DNA from: Pelomonas sp. BJYL3
Lineage (GTDB): Bacteria > Pseudomonadota > Gammaproteobacteria > Burkholderiales > Burkholderiaceae_C
Assembly: GCF_027257975.1 (NCBI RefSeq)
Contig: NZ_JANZKX010000002.1
Span: 744,001 to 808,000, forward strand
Length of the DNA stretch: 64,000 bases
Direction of reading: 5' to 3'
Part shown: piece after piece, positions 37,901 through 47,542 of the stretch
Position numbering within the stretch: position 1 is the first letter of the stretch
Layout of the letters: each line of letters starts with the position of its first letter
Translations under genes and position numbers: made by a program
The notes under the pieces: generated by a model
Told to the model about the DNA's origin: nothing
Databases searched by the model: none
Seen by the model: the letters and a program-made list of their open reading frames with translations, nothing else

Positions 37901-38672
37901 CGCCAAGAAGGAGCTCAAGAGCATTGTTGACCTCCAGACGGACCGCCTCTACGAAGCGCTGTGCACGCAGCGCGAATGGTCGTACGCCGACTGGCGCGCC
38001 TACCTGTTCGAACACCCGGTGGCGCGGCACCTGGTGCAGCGCCTGGTCTGGGTCCAGGTCGAGGACGGCCAGGCGGTGCAGGTCTTCCGCCCCCTGGACG
38101 ACGGCAGCCTCACTGACTGCGAGGACGAGGCCGTGACCCTGCCGGACGACGCATGTATCCGCCTGGCCCACGATTCCCTGCTCGATGACGAGGTCGTCGC
38201 CGGCTGGCAGCAGCACCTCGTGGACTACGAGGTCAAACCTCTATTCCAGCAGCTGGGCAAGGGGCGCTACACGCTGCCCGCCGAGCAGGCACAGTCGGAC
38301 GAGATCCTGGACTTCAAGGGCCACATGCTGGAGGCCTTCGCCCTGCGCGGCCGAGCCCTCAAGCTGGGCTACACGCGCGGGCCCGCGGAGGACGGCGGCT
38401 GGTTCCATGTCTATGAGAAGCGCTTCCCCACCCTGGGTCTCACCGCCACCCTCGAGTTCACCGGCAATCCGCTGCCGGAAGAGAACCGCAGCGTCGCCTT
38501 GATCAAGCTGACCTTCTCGGCGACCCAGTCCGGTGACCGCTGGGATGCCAGCCACCTGCTTCTGTCCAAGGTGCCGCCTGTCCTGCTGTCCGAGTGCTAC
38601 AACGACCTGCGCCTGATTGCCGCCGAGGGGGCAGGTTTTGACCCGGCATGGGAAAAGAAGAGTGAGTACTGA
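34947..38672 (+). CDS. yehI: DUF4132 protein (YehI/MolR-like)
   Basis: 1241 residues, close to E. coli YehI. The N-terminal ~900 residues are helical with HEAT-like units (VRMLAAQWLGRLRHEPAVPS at ~630). The C-terminal DUF4132 region starts about LQTDRLYEALCTQREWSYAD and includes HLVQRLVWVQVE and LDFKGHMLEAFALRGRALKLG. Function unproven. GGGGGGG lies before the ATG at 34947. The 91-base gap after rtcA holds a TATAGT-like -10 candidate, so it may have its own promoter while also receiving RNA-repair transcription. Confidence 0.85.
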   Translation: MLKWVATLLGNASFELPEGVPEVWVQRMEALLSPLDAAAPPKGRVGLARDMLEFVLHGSSAAVLGEVAASEFVAEHLHLSGYHYGHAKGVPDVYEHFNALPPAVGLRWAQLLAASTSSLTRMFSFQLPRGLRWPEALLQHSAGHSLTGWSGRRARARHLSAACLEALQLEDGIEASALLVSAFSTPLSSSYFAEQRLLLVTDLKGYAQMLDCHLLSVRPFLLAEAVPQRLHVLKLLETAEVSTLQKLLPQLSLLATASSKQVRAAAEPLLRRCGSAGVDALAALATGGKPDQRYQALALLFKLASEQEDGARMDWARQVAGADKAASVQALRAEWEESQAALDAGPERYDYVLPVIDWASDLHRLPGHVQVKFWHEVTEAITQANQQAREHHARMAAQGHKFQLRETEHYTAADQQALAQYLAAAVATPPRREEQRQRVWQHVTPALETLVESGALTPVSAMKMLAFFQVDTAPDGSLLMPARRVFERLYRRSGHPTLLEISVLLDQSGHMGRALLLDYCSSWNPFAADWAAADVWPFFAHHLDWLVEVLMNNPIKSYSFDRKGLYRALATLPSPPAVAVSALFGLAMGPTKTDRKPAQEALQHLPGKEQRIIEALGSGKAEVRMLAAQWLGRLRHEPAVPSLEQALRKEKNDLTKGALLDALQQLGQAVEKYLDREALATEAAKSLAKGLPKDLDWFPWSAMPRVRWADGQGQVPTEVLQWMLAQAVRQKLPEPNAVLRKYCGMFEARDREALGQFVLEAWLQEDVRPISPDEAMTLAKNSALSTQQSMTQFPQYYQEHPHWGKSVEEMTAAYLPACLRHPAGSATGSKGLLAVAAACAAERAAAPTQRYLKEWYGSRASQGKALIAMLAWIEHPSATQLMLAIGSRFRTRSFQEEATRQAQALAERKGWTLAELADRTIPSAGFDENGVLELSYGPRVFQARLLPDFKVELFNPDGKKIAALPEPRQDDDADTAKQSRKALSAAKKELKSIVDLQTDRLYEALCTQREWSYADWRAYLFEHPVARHLVQRLVWVQVEDGQAVQVFRPLDDGSLTDCEDEAVTLPDDACIRLAHDSLLDDEVVAGWQQHLVDYEVKPLFQQLGKGRYTLPAEQAQSDEILDFKGHMLEAFALRGRALKLGYTRGPAEDGGWFHVYEKRFPTLGLTATLEFTGNPLPEENRSVALIKLTFSATQSGDRWDASHLLLSKVPPVLLSECYNDLRLIAAEGAGFDPAWEKKSEY

Positions 38673-38673
38673 G

Positions 38674-39777
38674 ATGAGCACTTCCGCGCCGCAAGGCATC
38701 CTCCGTGCGCCGGCCGAGCAGACCCATGCGCAGGAGCTGGCCCTTTTGGCCGAGAAAGACACCGGGCCGCGGCCCGAGGGATGGAAGCTCTCCCCACGGG
38801 CCGTGCGCCGCTTCATCGTGGGCGACGAAAAGCTGGGCATCACGCGCAAGTTCTACGGCGACGATGCTCTGGTGGACCGCTGCGTGGTCACCTTGATGAG
38901 CGACCGCGGCCTGCTGCTTGTGGGAGAGCCGGGCACGGCGAAGTCCATGCTGTCGGAGCTGCTCACCGCGGCCATCTCCGGCCGCTCGGACCGGACCATC
39001 CAGGGCACCGCCGGCACGACCGAGGATCAGATCAAGTACACCTGGAACTTCGCCCTGCTGCTGGCACAGGGGCCCAGCACGCGTGCCCTGGTCAAGGGCC
39101 CCTTGTTCGAGGCGATGGCGGGCGGCTGCCTCTGCCGCTTCGAGGAGCTGACCCGTGTCCAGCCCGAGATTCAGGACAGCCTGATCAGCCTGCTCTCCGA
39201 CAAGGTGCTGCACGTGCCCGAGCTGGCCGGCGAGGATTCGATGGTGTTCGCCGCCCGCGGCTTCAATGTGCTGGCGACAGCCAATATACGCGACCGCGGC
39301 GTGCACGAGATGTCCAGCGCCCTCAAGCGCCGCTTCAACTTCGAGACGGTGCGGCCCATCAACGATCGCAAGCTGGAGATCCAGCTCGTGCGCGAGCGGA
39401 CCCAGGCCCTGCTGGCGCGCGCGCAGGTGGAGGTGGACTTGCAACCCGACGTCGTCGAGCTGCTGGTGACGGCCTTCCACGACCTGCGCCACGGCGTGAC
39501 CGGGGAGGGCGTGGTGGTCGAGAAGCCCACGGCGGTGATGTCATCCGCGGAGGCCGTGTCCGTGGGTTACGCCGCCTGCCTGGATGCTCACTACCTTGGC
39601 GGCGGCAGCGTGGCGGGCGAGCATGTGGCCAAGCAGCTGATTGGTACCGTGCTCAAGGACAACCCGGACGACGGCAAGAAGCTGCGCCACTACTTCGATG
39701 TGGTGGTTAAGCAGCGTGCCCAGCGGGACAGCCAGTGGAAGCGCGTGCTCGATGCCCGCCGCGAGCTCGAGCGCTGA
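38674..39777 (+). CDS. yehL: MoxR-family AAA+ ATPase (YehL-like)
   Basis: 367 residues. Walker A GEPGTAKS (residues 84-91), Walker B-like CRFEELTR, sensor ATANIRDRG and the arginine-finger region LKRRFNFETV mark a MoxR AAA+ protein, often a chaperone-like partner of VWA proteins. ATG is one base past the DUF4132 stop. E. coli has the same order in yehI-yehL-yehM-yehP-yehQ. Confidence 0.92.
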   Translation: MSTSAPQGILRAPAEQTHAQELALLAEKDTGPRPEGWKLSPRAVRRFIVGDEKLGITRKFYGDDALVDRCVVTLMSDRGLLLVGEPGTAKSMLSELLTAAISGRSDRTIQGTAGTTEDQIKYTWNFALLLAQGPSTRALVKGPLFEAMAGGCLCRFEELTRVQPEIQDSLISLLSDKVLHVPELAGEDSMVFAARGFNVLATANIRDRGVHEMSSALKRRFNFETVRPINDRKLEIQLVRERTQALLARAQVEVDLQPDVVELLVTAFHDLRHGVTGEGVVVEKPTAVMSSAEAVSVGYAACLDAHYLGGGSVAGEHVAKQLIGTVLKDNPDDGKKLRHYFDVVVKQRAQRDSQWKRVLDARRELER

Positions 39778-39790
39778 ACCGCGGCACGGC

Positions 39791-42223
39791 ATGCTGCAGA
39801 CCTCCGACGCGATCCGTGCGCTGTCCGCGAGTCTGGTCCGGCCGGACCTCATCGTATTTCCGGTCCGGCACCACAGCCCAGGTTGTGCCTGGCAGCTGCA
39901 GGCGCTGCTGACGCGCGTGCGGCCGGCGGCGGTGCTGGTGGAGGGGCCTGCGGGCTTCACACCAATGATCCCCTTGCTGGTGCATGCCGAGGCACGCATG
40001 CCGCTGGCCCTCTACACCTATGCCGTCCGCAAGGCGCAAGGAGAGACGCCCGAGAAGCGGCGCGCGGCCTACTACCCCTTCTGCGACCATTCGCCGGAGC
40101 TTGTAGCCTTGCGGGCCGCAGCGGCCCTGGGCGTGCCCGCCCGCTTCATCGACCTGGACTTTGCCGCGCAATCGCTCCTGGACGACGCGAGCGCGAGTGA
40201 GGAGGCGCTGTCCCTGCTGGACGAACGGCACTTCAGGCGCAGTCAGGCGCTGGCAGCACTGGCCCGCCAGCTGGGCTGCCGGGACCATGAGGAGCTGTGG
40301 GAGCACCTGTTCGAGGCGCCCGCGATGGGGCGTGAGCTGGAGGCGCATGTCACGGACATGGCGGCCTACTGCCAGCTGGCCCGGGCTGAGTACAGCAATG
40401 AGATGCTGGCCGCCGACGGCACCTTGCCTCGGGAGGCCGAGATGGCCTGGCACATCCAGAAGGCGCTTTCGGACCGCCGGGACGGCGACGGGCCGGTGCT
40501 GGCTGTCGTTGGGGGCTTTCATGCGGTGGCCCTGCCCGCGCTGCTGAGCCGGCCCGTGCAGCGGCCGGACATCGCCTGCGGTGCCATCATCGAGGCCTCG
40601 TCCGCCTTGATCCGCTACTCATTCGACCGGTTGGACCGGCTCAACGGCTATGTCGCGGGCATGAGTTCGCCGGCCTGGCACCAGCGCCTGTGGGAGCTGT
40701 CCCAGAAGCCGGCGAAGCCCTCCCGGGCCGGCGCGCCCCAGCTGCGCCAGGAGCTGGCGCTGTCATTCCTGTTCGACATCGCCACGGAGCTGCGCGAGCG
40801 CTTCAGGCTCGCACTGCCCCTGCCTGCCCTGATGGCCGCCTTCGAGCAACTGCTGCGCCTGGCCGAGCTGCGCGGGCGACCCGCGCCGGTGCGCGAGGAC
40901 CTGCTGGACGCCGTGACCAGCTGCTTCGTCAAGGGGGATGCCGATGGCGACGGCGCCTTGGTGCTGGGCGTGGCCCGGCGCATGCTCAGCGGCCAGTCCA
41001 TGGGCAAGGTCCCGCCTGGCGGCAGCACGCCGCCGCTGGTGCGCGACTTCGAGTACCGGGCCCGGCGCCAGCGCCTGAAGATCGACGACGCCCAGCCCCG
41101 CCGGGCCGTCCTGGACCTCTACCGGCGCGCCGAGCATCGCCTGACCAGCCGGCTCTTCCATGGCCTTGTCCTGTTAGGTGTCCCGCTGGCCACGCGCATG
41201 GCCGGCCCGGATTTTGTGAATGGCATCGGGCTGGACCGACTTCAGGAGCATTGGGAGTACGCCCATTCGGCGGCCACGGAAGCAGCCCTGGTCGAGGCCT
41301 CTGTCTTCGGCACAACCCTGGCGCTGGCTGTGGCCAACCGCTTTGATGCTAGGCTAGAACGCTTTGAGACCGGCCAGCTCAGCCGCGACGCGGAGACGGC
41401 CGCCAGCCTGTTGACGCAAGCCTGCGTGCTGGGCCTGCATGATCACCTGTCGCGTGTGGCCGGGCTGCTGGGCCAGGTCATGGCGGCGGATGCGAGCTTT
41501 GCCTCCCTGGCTTCGGCGGCCAGCACCCTGGGCCTGTTGCGCGAATCGCGCGAGCCGCTGGAGGCCGAGGGCCTGCGGGAGCTGCCCCAGTTGCTTCAGG
41601 CCGCCTTCGAGCGCGCCATCTTCCTGGGGCGCGAGCTCAGGGGAGGCGACAGCCCCGAGGTCGTCGAGGGCCTGGCCCGCTTGCGGGAGCTGCTGCACAG
41701 CGAGGCGGGACGGGCGCTGGATGCCTCCCTGTTCTGGGAGATGGTGGCGGGCCTGCAGGCCAACCACGAAGCCGCCCTGACCCGGGGCGCAGCGGCCGGC
41801 CTTCTGTACAGCGCCGGCCGCCTGTCCGACGAGGCGCTGGGCGAGATCCTGGCCGGGCATCTCCAGGGCCTAATCGCCCCGCAGGACGCCGTGGCCTTCC
41901 TGCGTGGGCTGTTGCAGACCGCCCGCGAGGCGGCCTGGCAGCAGCGCTCTTTGCTGCAGGTACTGGACGCCACGCTGCAGGGCTGGGACGAGACGACCTT
42001 TGTCGCCAACCTGCCGGAACTCCGTCTTGCATTTGCCGACATGACGCCCAAGGAGACCGACCGGATCGCCGAAGCCGCGGCCCGGCTCCACGGCCGAGAA
42101 GATCTGGGCCGCCTGGTGCGACATGACCTCTCCGCGGAACAGGTGCAGACCCATCTGCAAGCCTCGCGCCTGCTGCATGAGACCCTGGCCGCTGATGGAC
42201 TGGAAGGATGGGTGAAACCATGA
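39791..42223 (+). CDS. yehM: DUF5682 protein (YehM-like)
   Basis: 810 residues. The N-terminal part (FPVRHHSPGCAWQLQALL, VLVEGPAGF, PLALYTYAV, FCDHSPE) is the diagnostic region of the family; VVGGFHAVALPALL follows. The later part is helical and of unknown fold. The frame is open 50 codons upstream inside yehL without homology, so I use ATG 39791. The yehP start overlaps its stop. Confidence 0.88.
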   Translation: MLQTSDAIRALSASLVRPDLIVFPVRHHSPGCAWQLQALLTRVRPAAVLVEGPAGFTPMIPLLVHAEARMPLALYTYAVRKAQGETPEKRRAAYYPFCDHSPELVALRAAAALGVPARFIDLDFAAQSLLDDASASEEALSLLDERHFRRSQALAALARQLGCRDHEELWEHLFEAPAMGRELEAHVTDMAAYCQLARAEYSNEMLAADGTLPREAEMAWHIQKALSDRRDGDGPVLAVVGGFHAVALPALLSRPVQRPDIACGAIIEASSALIRYSFDRLDRLNGYVAGMSSPAWHQRLWELSQKPAKPSRAGAPQLRQELALSFLFDIATELRERFRLALPLPALMAAFEQLLRLAELRGRPAPVREDLLDAVTSCFVKGDADGDGALVLGVARRMLSGQSMGKVPPGGSTPPLVRDFEYRARRQRLKIDDAQPRRAVLDLYRRAEHRLTSRLFHGLVLLGVPLATRMAGPDFVNGIGLDRLQEHWEYAHSAATEAALVEASVFGTTLALAVANRFDARLERFETGQLSRDAETAASLLTQACVLGLHDHLSRVAGLLGQVMAADASFASLASAASTLGLLRESREPLEAEGLRELPQLLQAAFERAIFLGRELRGGDSPEVVEGLARLRELLHSEAGRALDASLFWEMVAGLQANHEAALTRGAAAGLLYSAGRLSDEALGEILAGHLQGLIAPQDAVAFLRGLLQTAREAAWQQRSLLQVLDATLQGWDETTFVANLPELRLAFADMTPKETDRIAEAAARLHGREDLGRLVRHDLSAEQVQTHLQASRLLHETLAADGLEGWVKP

Positions 42224-43341
42224 ATCCGCTCGACCGCTGGCGTCTCGTGCTGGGCAAGTACGCCGCCCGCCGCCTGTCGGTCGGCGGGCCGGGCCTGCAA
42301 GGTGTACAGCAGCGGATGGACCAGGCGCTGGACTACCTCTACGGCCGTGAGTACCAGGGCCGCGGCCTGCGCACCGGCACGGGGCCAGGATCGCTGGATC
42401 CGTCCCAGCTGACCCTGGTGACCTGGCTGGGCGAGGTGCGCGAGCTCTTCCCCCAGGAGACCGTCGAGATCATCGAGAAGCATGCGCTGGACCGCTACGG
42501 CCTGACCGAACTGGTGACCGACCCGCAGACCCTTGAGCGCCTGGAACCCAACCAGCAACTGCTGCGGGCCCTACTGACGCTGCGCGGCCATCTGCACGGC
42601 GAAGTGCTGGACATGGCGCGCCGCATCATCCGGCAGGTCGTGGACGAGATCCGGCGCCGACTGGAGCCGGAGGTGCGCCAGGCGCTCGCAGGCCGCTTGA
42701 ACCGCTTCAGGCACTCGCCCCTGGCCGTGGCACGCAACTTCGATGCCATCGGGACCTTGCGCAGCAACCTTCGGCATTTCGACCAGTCCCGGCAGCAGAT
42801 GGTCATCGAGCAGCTGCGCTTCTTTGAGCGCAATGCGCGGCGCCTGCCCTGGGACGTCATTCTGTGCGTGGACCAGAGCGGCAGCATGGCCGACTCGGTG
42901 ATCCACAGCGCGGTGATGGCAGGCATCCTGGCGGCTCTGCCGGCGTTCCGGGTCCGGATCGTCGTCTTTGATACCCAGGTGGTAGACCTCAGCGACCATG
43001 CCGGCGATCCAGTGGAGACACTCATGCGCGTGCAGCTCGGTGGTGGCACCGACATCGCACAGGCCGTGCGCTACTGCAGCCAGCTGGTGGCGCACCCTCA
43101 GCGCACGGTGCTGGCCCTGGTGACGGACTTCTGCGAGGGCGCGTCACCGGACGAGCTGGTGCGCGCGGTCAAGCAGCTGGCGGAGGCCCGCGTCCGCCTG
43201 CTGGGACTGGCTTCGCTGGATGCCCAGGCCCATCCGGTCTACGACCGCCAGATCGCAGAACGGCTGGCGGGCTGCGGCATGGAGATTGCCGCGCTGACGC
43301 CTCAGAAGCTGGCGCACTGGCTGGTCAAGGTGATCTCATGA
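42220..43341 (+). CDS. yehP: VWA-domain protein (YehP-like)
   Basis: 373 residues. The C-terminal VWA domain has the MIDAS DQSGSMADS near residue 216 and the second-site GGGTDIAQA and TDFCEG. The N-terminal half has WLGEVRELFPQETVEIIEKH. I take ATG 42220 (ATGA overlap with yehM); an ATG at 42208 would add four residues. Expected to work with the MoxR ATPase. Confidence 0.9.
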   Translation: MNPLDRWRLVLGKYAARRLSVGGPGLQGVQQRMDQALDYLYGREYQGRGLRTGTGPGSLDPSQLTLVTWLGEVRELFPQETVEIIEKHALDRYGLTELVTDPQTLERLEPNQQLLRALLTLRGHLHGEVLDMARRIIRQVVDEIRRRLEPEVRQALAGRLNRFRHSPLAVARNFDAIGTLRSNLRHFDQSRQQMVIEQLRFFERNARRLPWDVILCVDQSGSMADSVIHSAVMAGILAALPAFRVRIVVFDTQVVDLSDHAGDPVETLMRVQLGGGTDIAQAVRYCSQLVAHPQRTVLALVTDFCEGASPDELVRAVKQLAEARVRLLGLASLDAQAHPVYDRQIAERLAGCGMEIAALTPQKLAHWLVKVIS

Positions 43342-45488
43342 GCACGCTCAGGCAGGGGCTGCTCGAGCAGTTGTCTCGATTCGACGAAGACGCCTTTGTC
43401 GCGCTGTCCAACCGCGGCCTGTACCGCCGGGCTGTGAAGGACCTGGAGAAGCAGGCCGCCGCCGTGATCGAGGAGGGCGCGGACGTGCTCGTCGTCAGTG
43501 TGGCGGAGCACCGGGTCAGCTTCGATGCCCGTGGGCCTGCGCACGCCCGATGCAGCTGCCCGGCCTCGGGGGTCTGCCAGCACATCGTGGCCGCGGCCCT
43601 CGGCCTGCAGCGCCTGGGCGTGGGAGGCGCCAACCCGGAGCTCGGCGCTGAAGGGCTGCACGGTGAACCGGGCGTCGCCCCTGGCGAGGACCCGCTGGCA
43701 CGGCTGGGCGACGAACTGCTGGCGATTCCGGCAGAAGCGCTGCAGAATCATGCCGGCCGCGCCGGCTACCGCTGGGCCTGGCAGTTCGTGGCCGATCTGG
43801 AGCCGGAGCAGGCCCTGCGCATAGGAGGCAGCGCCCACCTGGTGCTGGGCTTCCAGCGCCCGCGCCTGAACCTCCGCTACATGGGCGGCGGGATCGGAAA
43901 CCTGCTGCCAGACATCGAGCTGGCGCAACTCGAGAAATACCGCGTGGCCGCCGTACTGGCCTTTCGGCGGGCCCATGGGCAAGACCTGCCCCCGCCGGAG
44001 CCCGCAGCGCGAGAGCGCTCTGCCGCGCTGGATCTCGGCCAGGATCATGCCGTGCCACCGAACGGTGCAGGCACCCTGCAGGACTCCCGAGCGCGACTGC
44101 GCGAGCGGGTCAGTCGCTTGCTGGGCGAGTGCCTGGAGCTAGGCCTGGCGCATCTGTCGCGCGGCATCCACGAACGCTTCTCGACGATGGCTGTGTGGGC
44201 CCAGGGCGCCGAGTACCACCGCCTGGCCCTGGCGCTGCGGCGCATCGCCGACCACGTCGAGCAGCTTCTCGAGCGAGTGGGCGGCGCGGACGAGCACCGC
44301 CTGCTGGATGAGCTGACGCTCTGCTACGGCCTGGTGTCGGCGCTGGATGCTGCGGCAGCCCGCGGCGCTGCGCCCTCGCAGCTGCTGGGGCGCGCCCGCT
44401 CCAGCTATGAGCCGGTGGGCTCTCTTGTCCTGCATGGCCTGGGCGCCTGGGCCTGGCGCTCGGGATCGGGCTACGTGGGCTTGACGATGCTGTTCTGGTC
44501 GGCTCGCGAGCAGCGCTTCCTGGCCTGCACGGAGGCGCGGCCGCAGAGCCAGCGCGGCTTCAACGCCAGGGCGCGTTACAAGGCGGCCGGACCCTGGAGC
44601 GGCATGTGGGCACCGGCGCAGTTGACAGGGCGTGTCCTGACGCTGTTGCACGCACAATTGAACTCGAGCGGTCGCCTGTCCGCTGCGGACAGCACCGTGG
44701 TCGCTGTCATGCCGGAGCAGGCACAGGCGGACTTCGCCGCAGGCCTGCAGGCCATCAACCGCTGGTCCGTCCTGCGGCAGCGCCGATGCGAGCACCGACG
44801 CAGCCTGCTGGCTGAGCCGGCACCCATGGAAGACTGGGTCGTGCTGAAGCCTGAACGCTTCGGCGCTCCGTACTTCGACGCCCCGCGGCAGTTGCTGGTC
44901 TGGCCCCTGCTGGACGGCGAGGGCGCGCGGCTCGACGCGGAGCTGGCCTTCTCCGAATTCGCGGACCATGCCATCGGGCGCATTGAGGCCATGAACGAAA
45001 GCCCGCCTGCTCCCGGGACGCTACTGGTGGCCCGGCTTCGGCAGTCCATGGACCGCCTGCGCGTCGAGCCGCTGAGCCTGGTGCGGGTCGATGGGCCGGT
45101 CGCGCCCGAGGGCGGTCTGCCGGTCGACGCCTTGCACTTCGATGCCGCCCCCGGTGCCAGGGACCGGGTGGCGGGTGTGCCGAGGCCGGGAGGCGCTGCG
45201 GCCGGGGCCGAGGCGCCCGAATTGCAGGGCGAGCTGCTGCCTGAGGTCTTGAGGCGCTTCCGCTCGGCCTTGCAGGGAGCAGCCGAGCGCGGCCTCGCGG
45301 ACCAGCAGCGCGCTTTGTGGCAGTCGGCGCTCAAGTCCTGGGTGGCAAGCGCGTCGCAGGCGGGATTCAGCGCCTTCGACCGCATGGCGATGGAGACGGC
45401 GACGTTGGCGGAGGCCACCCTGCGGGCCAACTACCTTTGCCTCCAGTTGGAGCGCCTGCTGGTGGGTGAGGGTGCCTCGCAGGACTGA
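43338..45488 (+). CDS. yehQ: SWIM zinc-finger protein (YehQ-like)
   Basis: 716 residues. A SWIM motif CxCx(n)CxH (ARCSCPASGVCQHIVAAAL, ~residues 71-89) suggests nucleic-acid or protein binding. The remainder is uncharacterised. Four-base overlap with yehP completes a five-gene unit. After its stop there is no clear terminator in the ~100 bases before the convergent SDR gene. Confidence 0.88.
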   Translation: MSTLRQGLLEQLSRFDEDAFVALSNRGLYRRAVKDLEKQAAAVIEEGADVLVVSVAEHRVSFDARGPAHARCSCPASGVCQHIVAAALGLQRLGVGGANPELGAEGLHGEPGVAPGEDPLARLGDELLAIPAEALQNHAGRAGYRWAWQFVADLEPEQALRIGGSAHLVLGFQRPRLNLRYMGGGIGNLLPDIELAQLEKYRVAAVLAFRRAHGQDLPPPEPAARERSAALDLGQDHAVPPNGAGTLQDSRARLRERVSRLLGECLELGLAHLSRGIHERFSTMAVWAQGAEYHRLALALRRIADHVEQLLERVGGADEHRLLDELTLCYGLVSALDAAAARGAAPSQLLGRARSSYEPVGSLVLHGLGAWAWRSGSGYVGLTMLFWSAREQRFLACTEARPQSQRGFNARARYKAAGPWSGMWAPAQLTGRVLTLLHAQLNSSGRLSAADSTVVAVMPEQAQADFAAGLQAINRWSVLRQRRCEHRRSLLAEPAPMEDWVVLKPERFGAPYFDAPRQLLVWPLLDGEGARLDAELAFSEFADHAIGRIEAMNESPPAPGTLLVARLRQSMDRLRVEPLSLVRVDGPVAPEGGLPVDALHFDAAPGARDRVAGVPRPGGAAAGAEAPELQGELLPEVLRRFRSALQGAAERGLADQQRALWQSALKSWVASASQAGFSAFDRMAMETATLAEATLRANYLCLQLERLLVGEGASQD

Positions 45489-45587
45489 TCAGGCGTGGAG
45501 GCTCAGGGGGCTGCGCGCTCCGTTCGGCGGCATCCGTGCCTCATCCACCGTGTTTGCCTCATCCCGACCCTGACGCGGCCCGAGTTC

Positions 45588-46361
45588 TCAATTCCTCCCC
45601 GCCATCACCCCCCCATCCACATCCCACACCGCCCCCGTCACCCAGTCCGCCTTGTCGGACAGCAGGAAGGCGATGGCCTCGGCCACGTCCTGTGGCCGGC
45701 CCACGCGGCCGATGGGGTGGAAGCTGTTGAAGCCCTGCAGCGTGGCGGCGACCTGGTCCCTGGGGATGAAGCGCTCATAGACGGGGGTCTCCACCACGGC
45801 GGGCGAGACCGCATTGACGCGAATGCGGTGCGGCGCCAGCTCCATGGCCAGGTGCTGGGTCAGCGCATGCAGCCCGGCCTTGGCCATGGAATAGGCGGAG
45901 GACGGCGTGGCCGCGATGGCCTGGCGTGCCCACATGGACCCGATGTTGACGATGGCGCCCGGCCGTTTCTGGCCCACCCACTGCCGCGCCATGGCCTGGG
46001 TGATGAAGAAGAAGGCCTTGTTCAGGGCCATGTAGCGCTCGTAGTCCGCGGCCTCGTGGTCCAGGAAGGGCTTGGGGAAGAAGACGCCCGCCGCATTGAC
46101 CAGCAGGTCGATGTCGGCATGCCGGCTGCTCAGCACCTCCAGCAGGGCGGCCACGCCCAGATCGCTGCCCAGGTCCGCCGTGATGGCCTGGACCGGACCC
46201 AGCGGGGCCAGCTGCGCCCGTGCGGCCTCCGCCTTGCCGGCGTCGTGGCCGACGATCACTGCGCTGCCGCCCTGGCCCAGCACCAGGCGTGCGGTCTCCA
46301 GACCCATGCCGCTCGTCCCACCCAGCACCAGCAGCTTCCTGCCTTGAAATGCATCACTCAT
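45588..46361 (-). CDS. SDR-family NAD(P)-dependent oxidoreductase
   Basis: 257 residues with the Rossmann TGxxxGxG variant GGTSGMGLE, the NAAG motif (VNAAGVFF), catalytic Ser in NIGSM and YSMAK (Tyr-x3-Lys), then [16 protein letters not shown]. Classical SDR; substrate unknown. Divergent from a LysR-type gene that probably controls it. Confidence 0.92.
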   Translation of the reverse strand: MSDAFQGRKLLVLGGTSGMGLETARLVLGQGGSAVIVGHDAGKAEAARAQLAPLGPVQAITADLGSDLGVAALLEVLSSRHADIDLLVNAAGVFFPKPFLDHEAADYERYMALNKAFFFITQAMARQWVGQKRPGAIVNIGSMWARQAIAATPSSAYSMAKAGLHALTQHLAMELAPHRIRVNAVSPAVVETPVYERFIPRDQVAATLQGFNSFHPIGRVGRPQDVAEAIAFLLSDKADWVTGAVWDVDGGVMAGRN

Positions 46362-46562
46362 CGCACACCTCTTCTGTCCTTGGAATTGATGCCGACGGGG
46401 CGCGAGCGGATCAGAAAGAAAAGCTATCCGGCCCAGGCCCGCCGACTGACGGAACGATCTGGCCGCCTCCTGGAGGCGGGCTCAGTCGTCGGAATGGATT
46501 CTTCGCGGCGGCCCTCAGGGTGACAAACGAGATAATCTGTCCGCACCGGAAAGAAAATCTTC
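46362..46562. promoter_or_regulatory. Divergent SDR / LysR promoter region
   Basis: 201 bases between two divergent starts, the standard layout for a LysR regulator and its target. The stretch near 46525-46560 is AT-richer (ATAATCTGT, AAAGAAAATC) and could hold the LysR gene promoter. No distinct T-N11-A pair stands out. Confidence 0.4.
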
Positions 46563-47489
46563 ATGAATGGCAAGACCCTGGTCCACCTCAACGCCCTGCG
46601 GGCCTTCGAGGCCTCGGCGCGGCACCAGAGCTTTGCGCTGGCGGCCGGAGAGCTGCATGTCACGCCCGCGGCCGTGGGGCAGCTGGTGCGTTCGCTGGAG
46701 GACTGGCTGGGCACGCCGCTGTTCCTGCGCGGCAGCAGCGGCCGCGCCCGCCTGCAGCCCACCGAGGCGGCCGAGCGCGCGCTGCCGGACATCCGCGCCG
46801 GCCTGGATCGCCTGGCCCTGGGGATGGAGCGCCTGCGCGAAGGGGCGGGCCACGGGGTGCTGACTCTGACGGTCAGCCCGGCCTTCGCGGCCAAGTGGCT
46901 GCTGCCGCGACTGGAGCGTTTCCAGCAGCGCCACCCTGACACGGACGTCCGCCTGGAAACCCGGCTGAAGGCGGTGGACTTCCTCGCTCAGCGCGTGGAC
47001 ATCGGCGTGCGCTACGGCCTGGGCCACTGGCCTGGCCTGAGCGCGGTGAAGCTGCTGGACGAAGACCTGTTCCCCGTCTGCGCGCCGCGCCTGCTGCAGT
47101 CACCGGACCGCCTGCGCCAGCCCGAGGACCTGCTGCGCGAGACGCTGATCCACGACGAGTCCATGGACGATCACGCCGGCTTCCCCGGCTGGGCGACCTG
47201 GCTGGAGGCCGCCGGCGTGCGCACCCGGCTGTCGCGCTGCCCCCTGCGCATCAACAATTCGGCCGCCGTGCTGCAGGCCGCGGCGGAGGGCCAGGGTATC
47301 GCTCTGGCCCGCAGCGTGATGGTCCGCGACGACCTGGCGGCAGGGCGGCTGGTCCGGCTCTTCCCGGCAGTCGAGTACCGCTCGCCGCTGTCCTACTACG
47401 TGGTCTACCGCGGCGAATGCGCCGGCCTGCCCCGCCTGGCGGCCTTCCGCGACTGGCTGCTGGAGGAGGCGGGGCAGTCACCCGTCTGA
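46563..47489 (+). CDS. LysR-family regulator (GcvA-like)
   Basis: 308 residues. The N-terminal winged helix reads HLNALRAFEASARHQSFALA then AAGELHVTPAAVGQLVRSLE, the GcvA/AmpR branch of LysR proteins. The substrate-binding domain follows (LTLTVSPAFAAKWLLPRL). Probably regulates the divergent SDR gene. Confidence 0.92.
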   Translation: MNGKTLVHLNALRAFEASARHQSFALAAGELHVTPAAVGQLVRSLEDWLGTPLFLRGSSGRARLQPTEAAERALPDIRAGLDRLALGMERLREGAGHGVLTLTVSPAFAAKWLLPRLERFQQRHPDTDVRLETRLKAVDFLAQRVDIGVRYGLGHWPGLSAVKLLDEDLFPVCAPRLLQSPDRLRQPEDLLRETLIHDESMDDHAGFPGWATWLEAAGVRTRLSRCPLRINNSAAVLQAAAEGQGIALARSVMVRDDLAAGRLVRLFPAVEYRSPLSYYVVYRGECAGLPRLAAFRDWLLEEAGQSPV

Positions 47490-47542
47490 CCACGCTGCCT
47501 GGTGCGGGCGAATGCCGGCCCGGCACCCCTGGCCCCGGCCGC

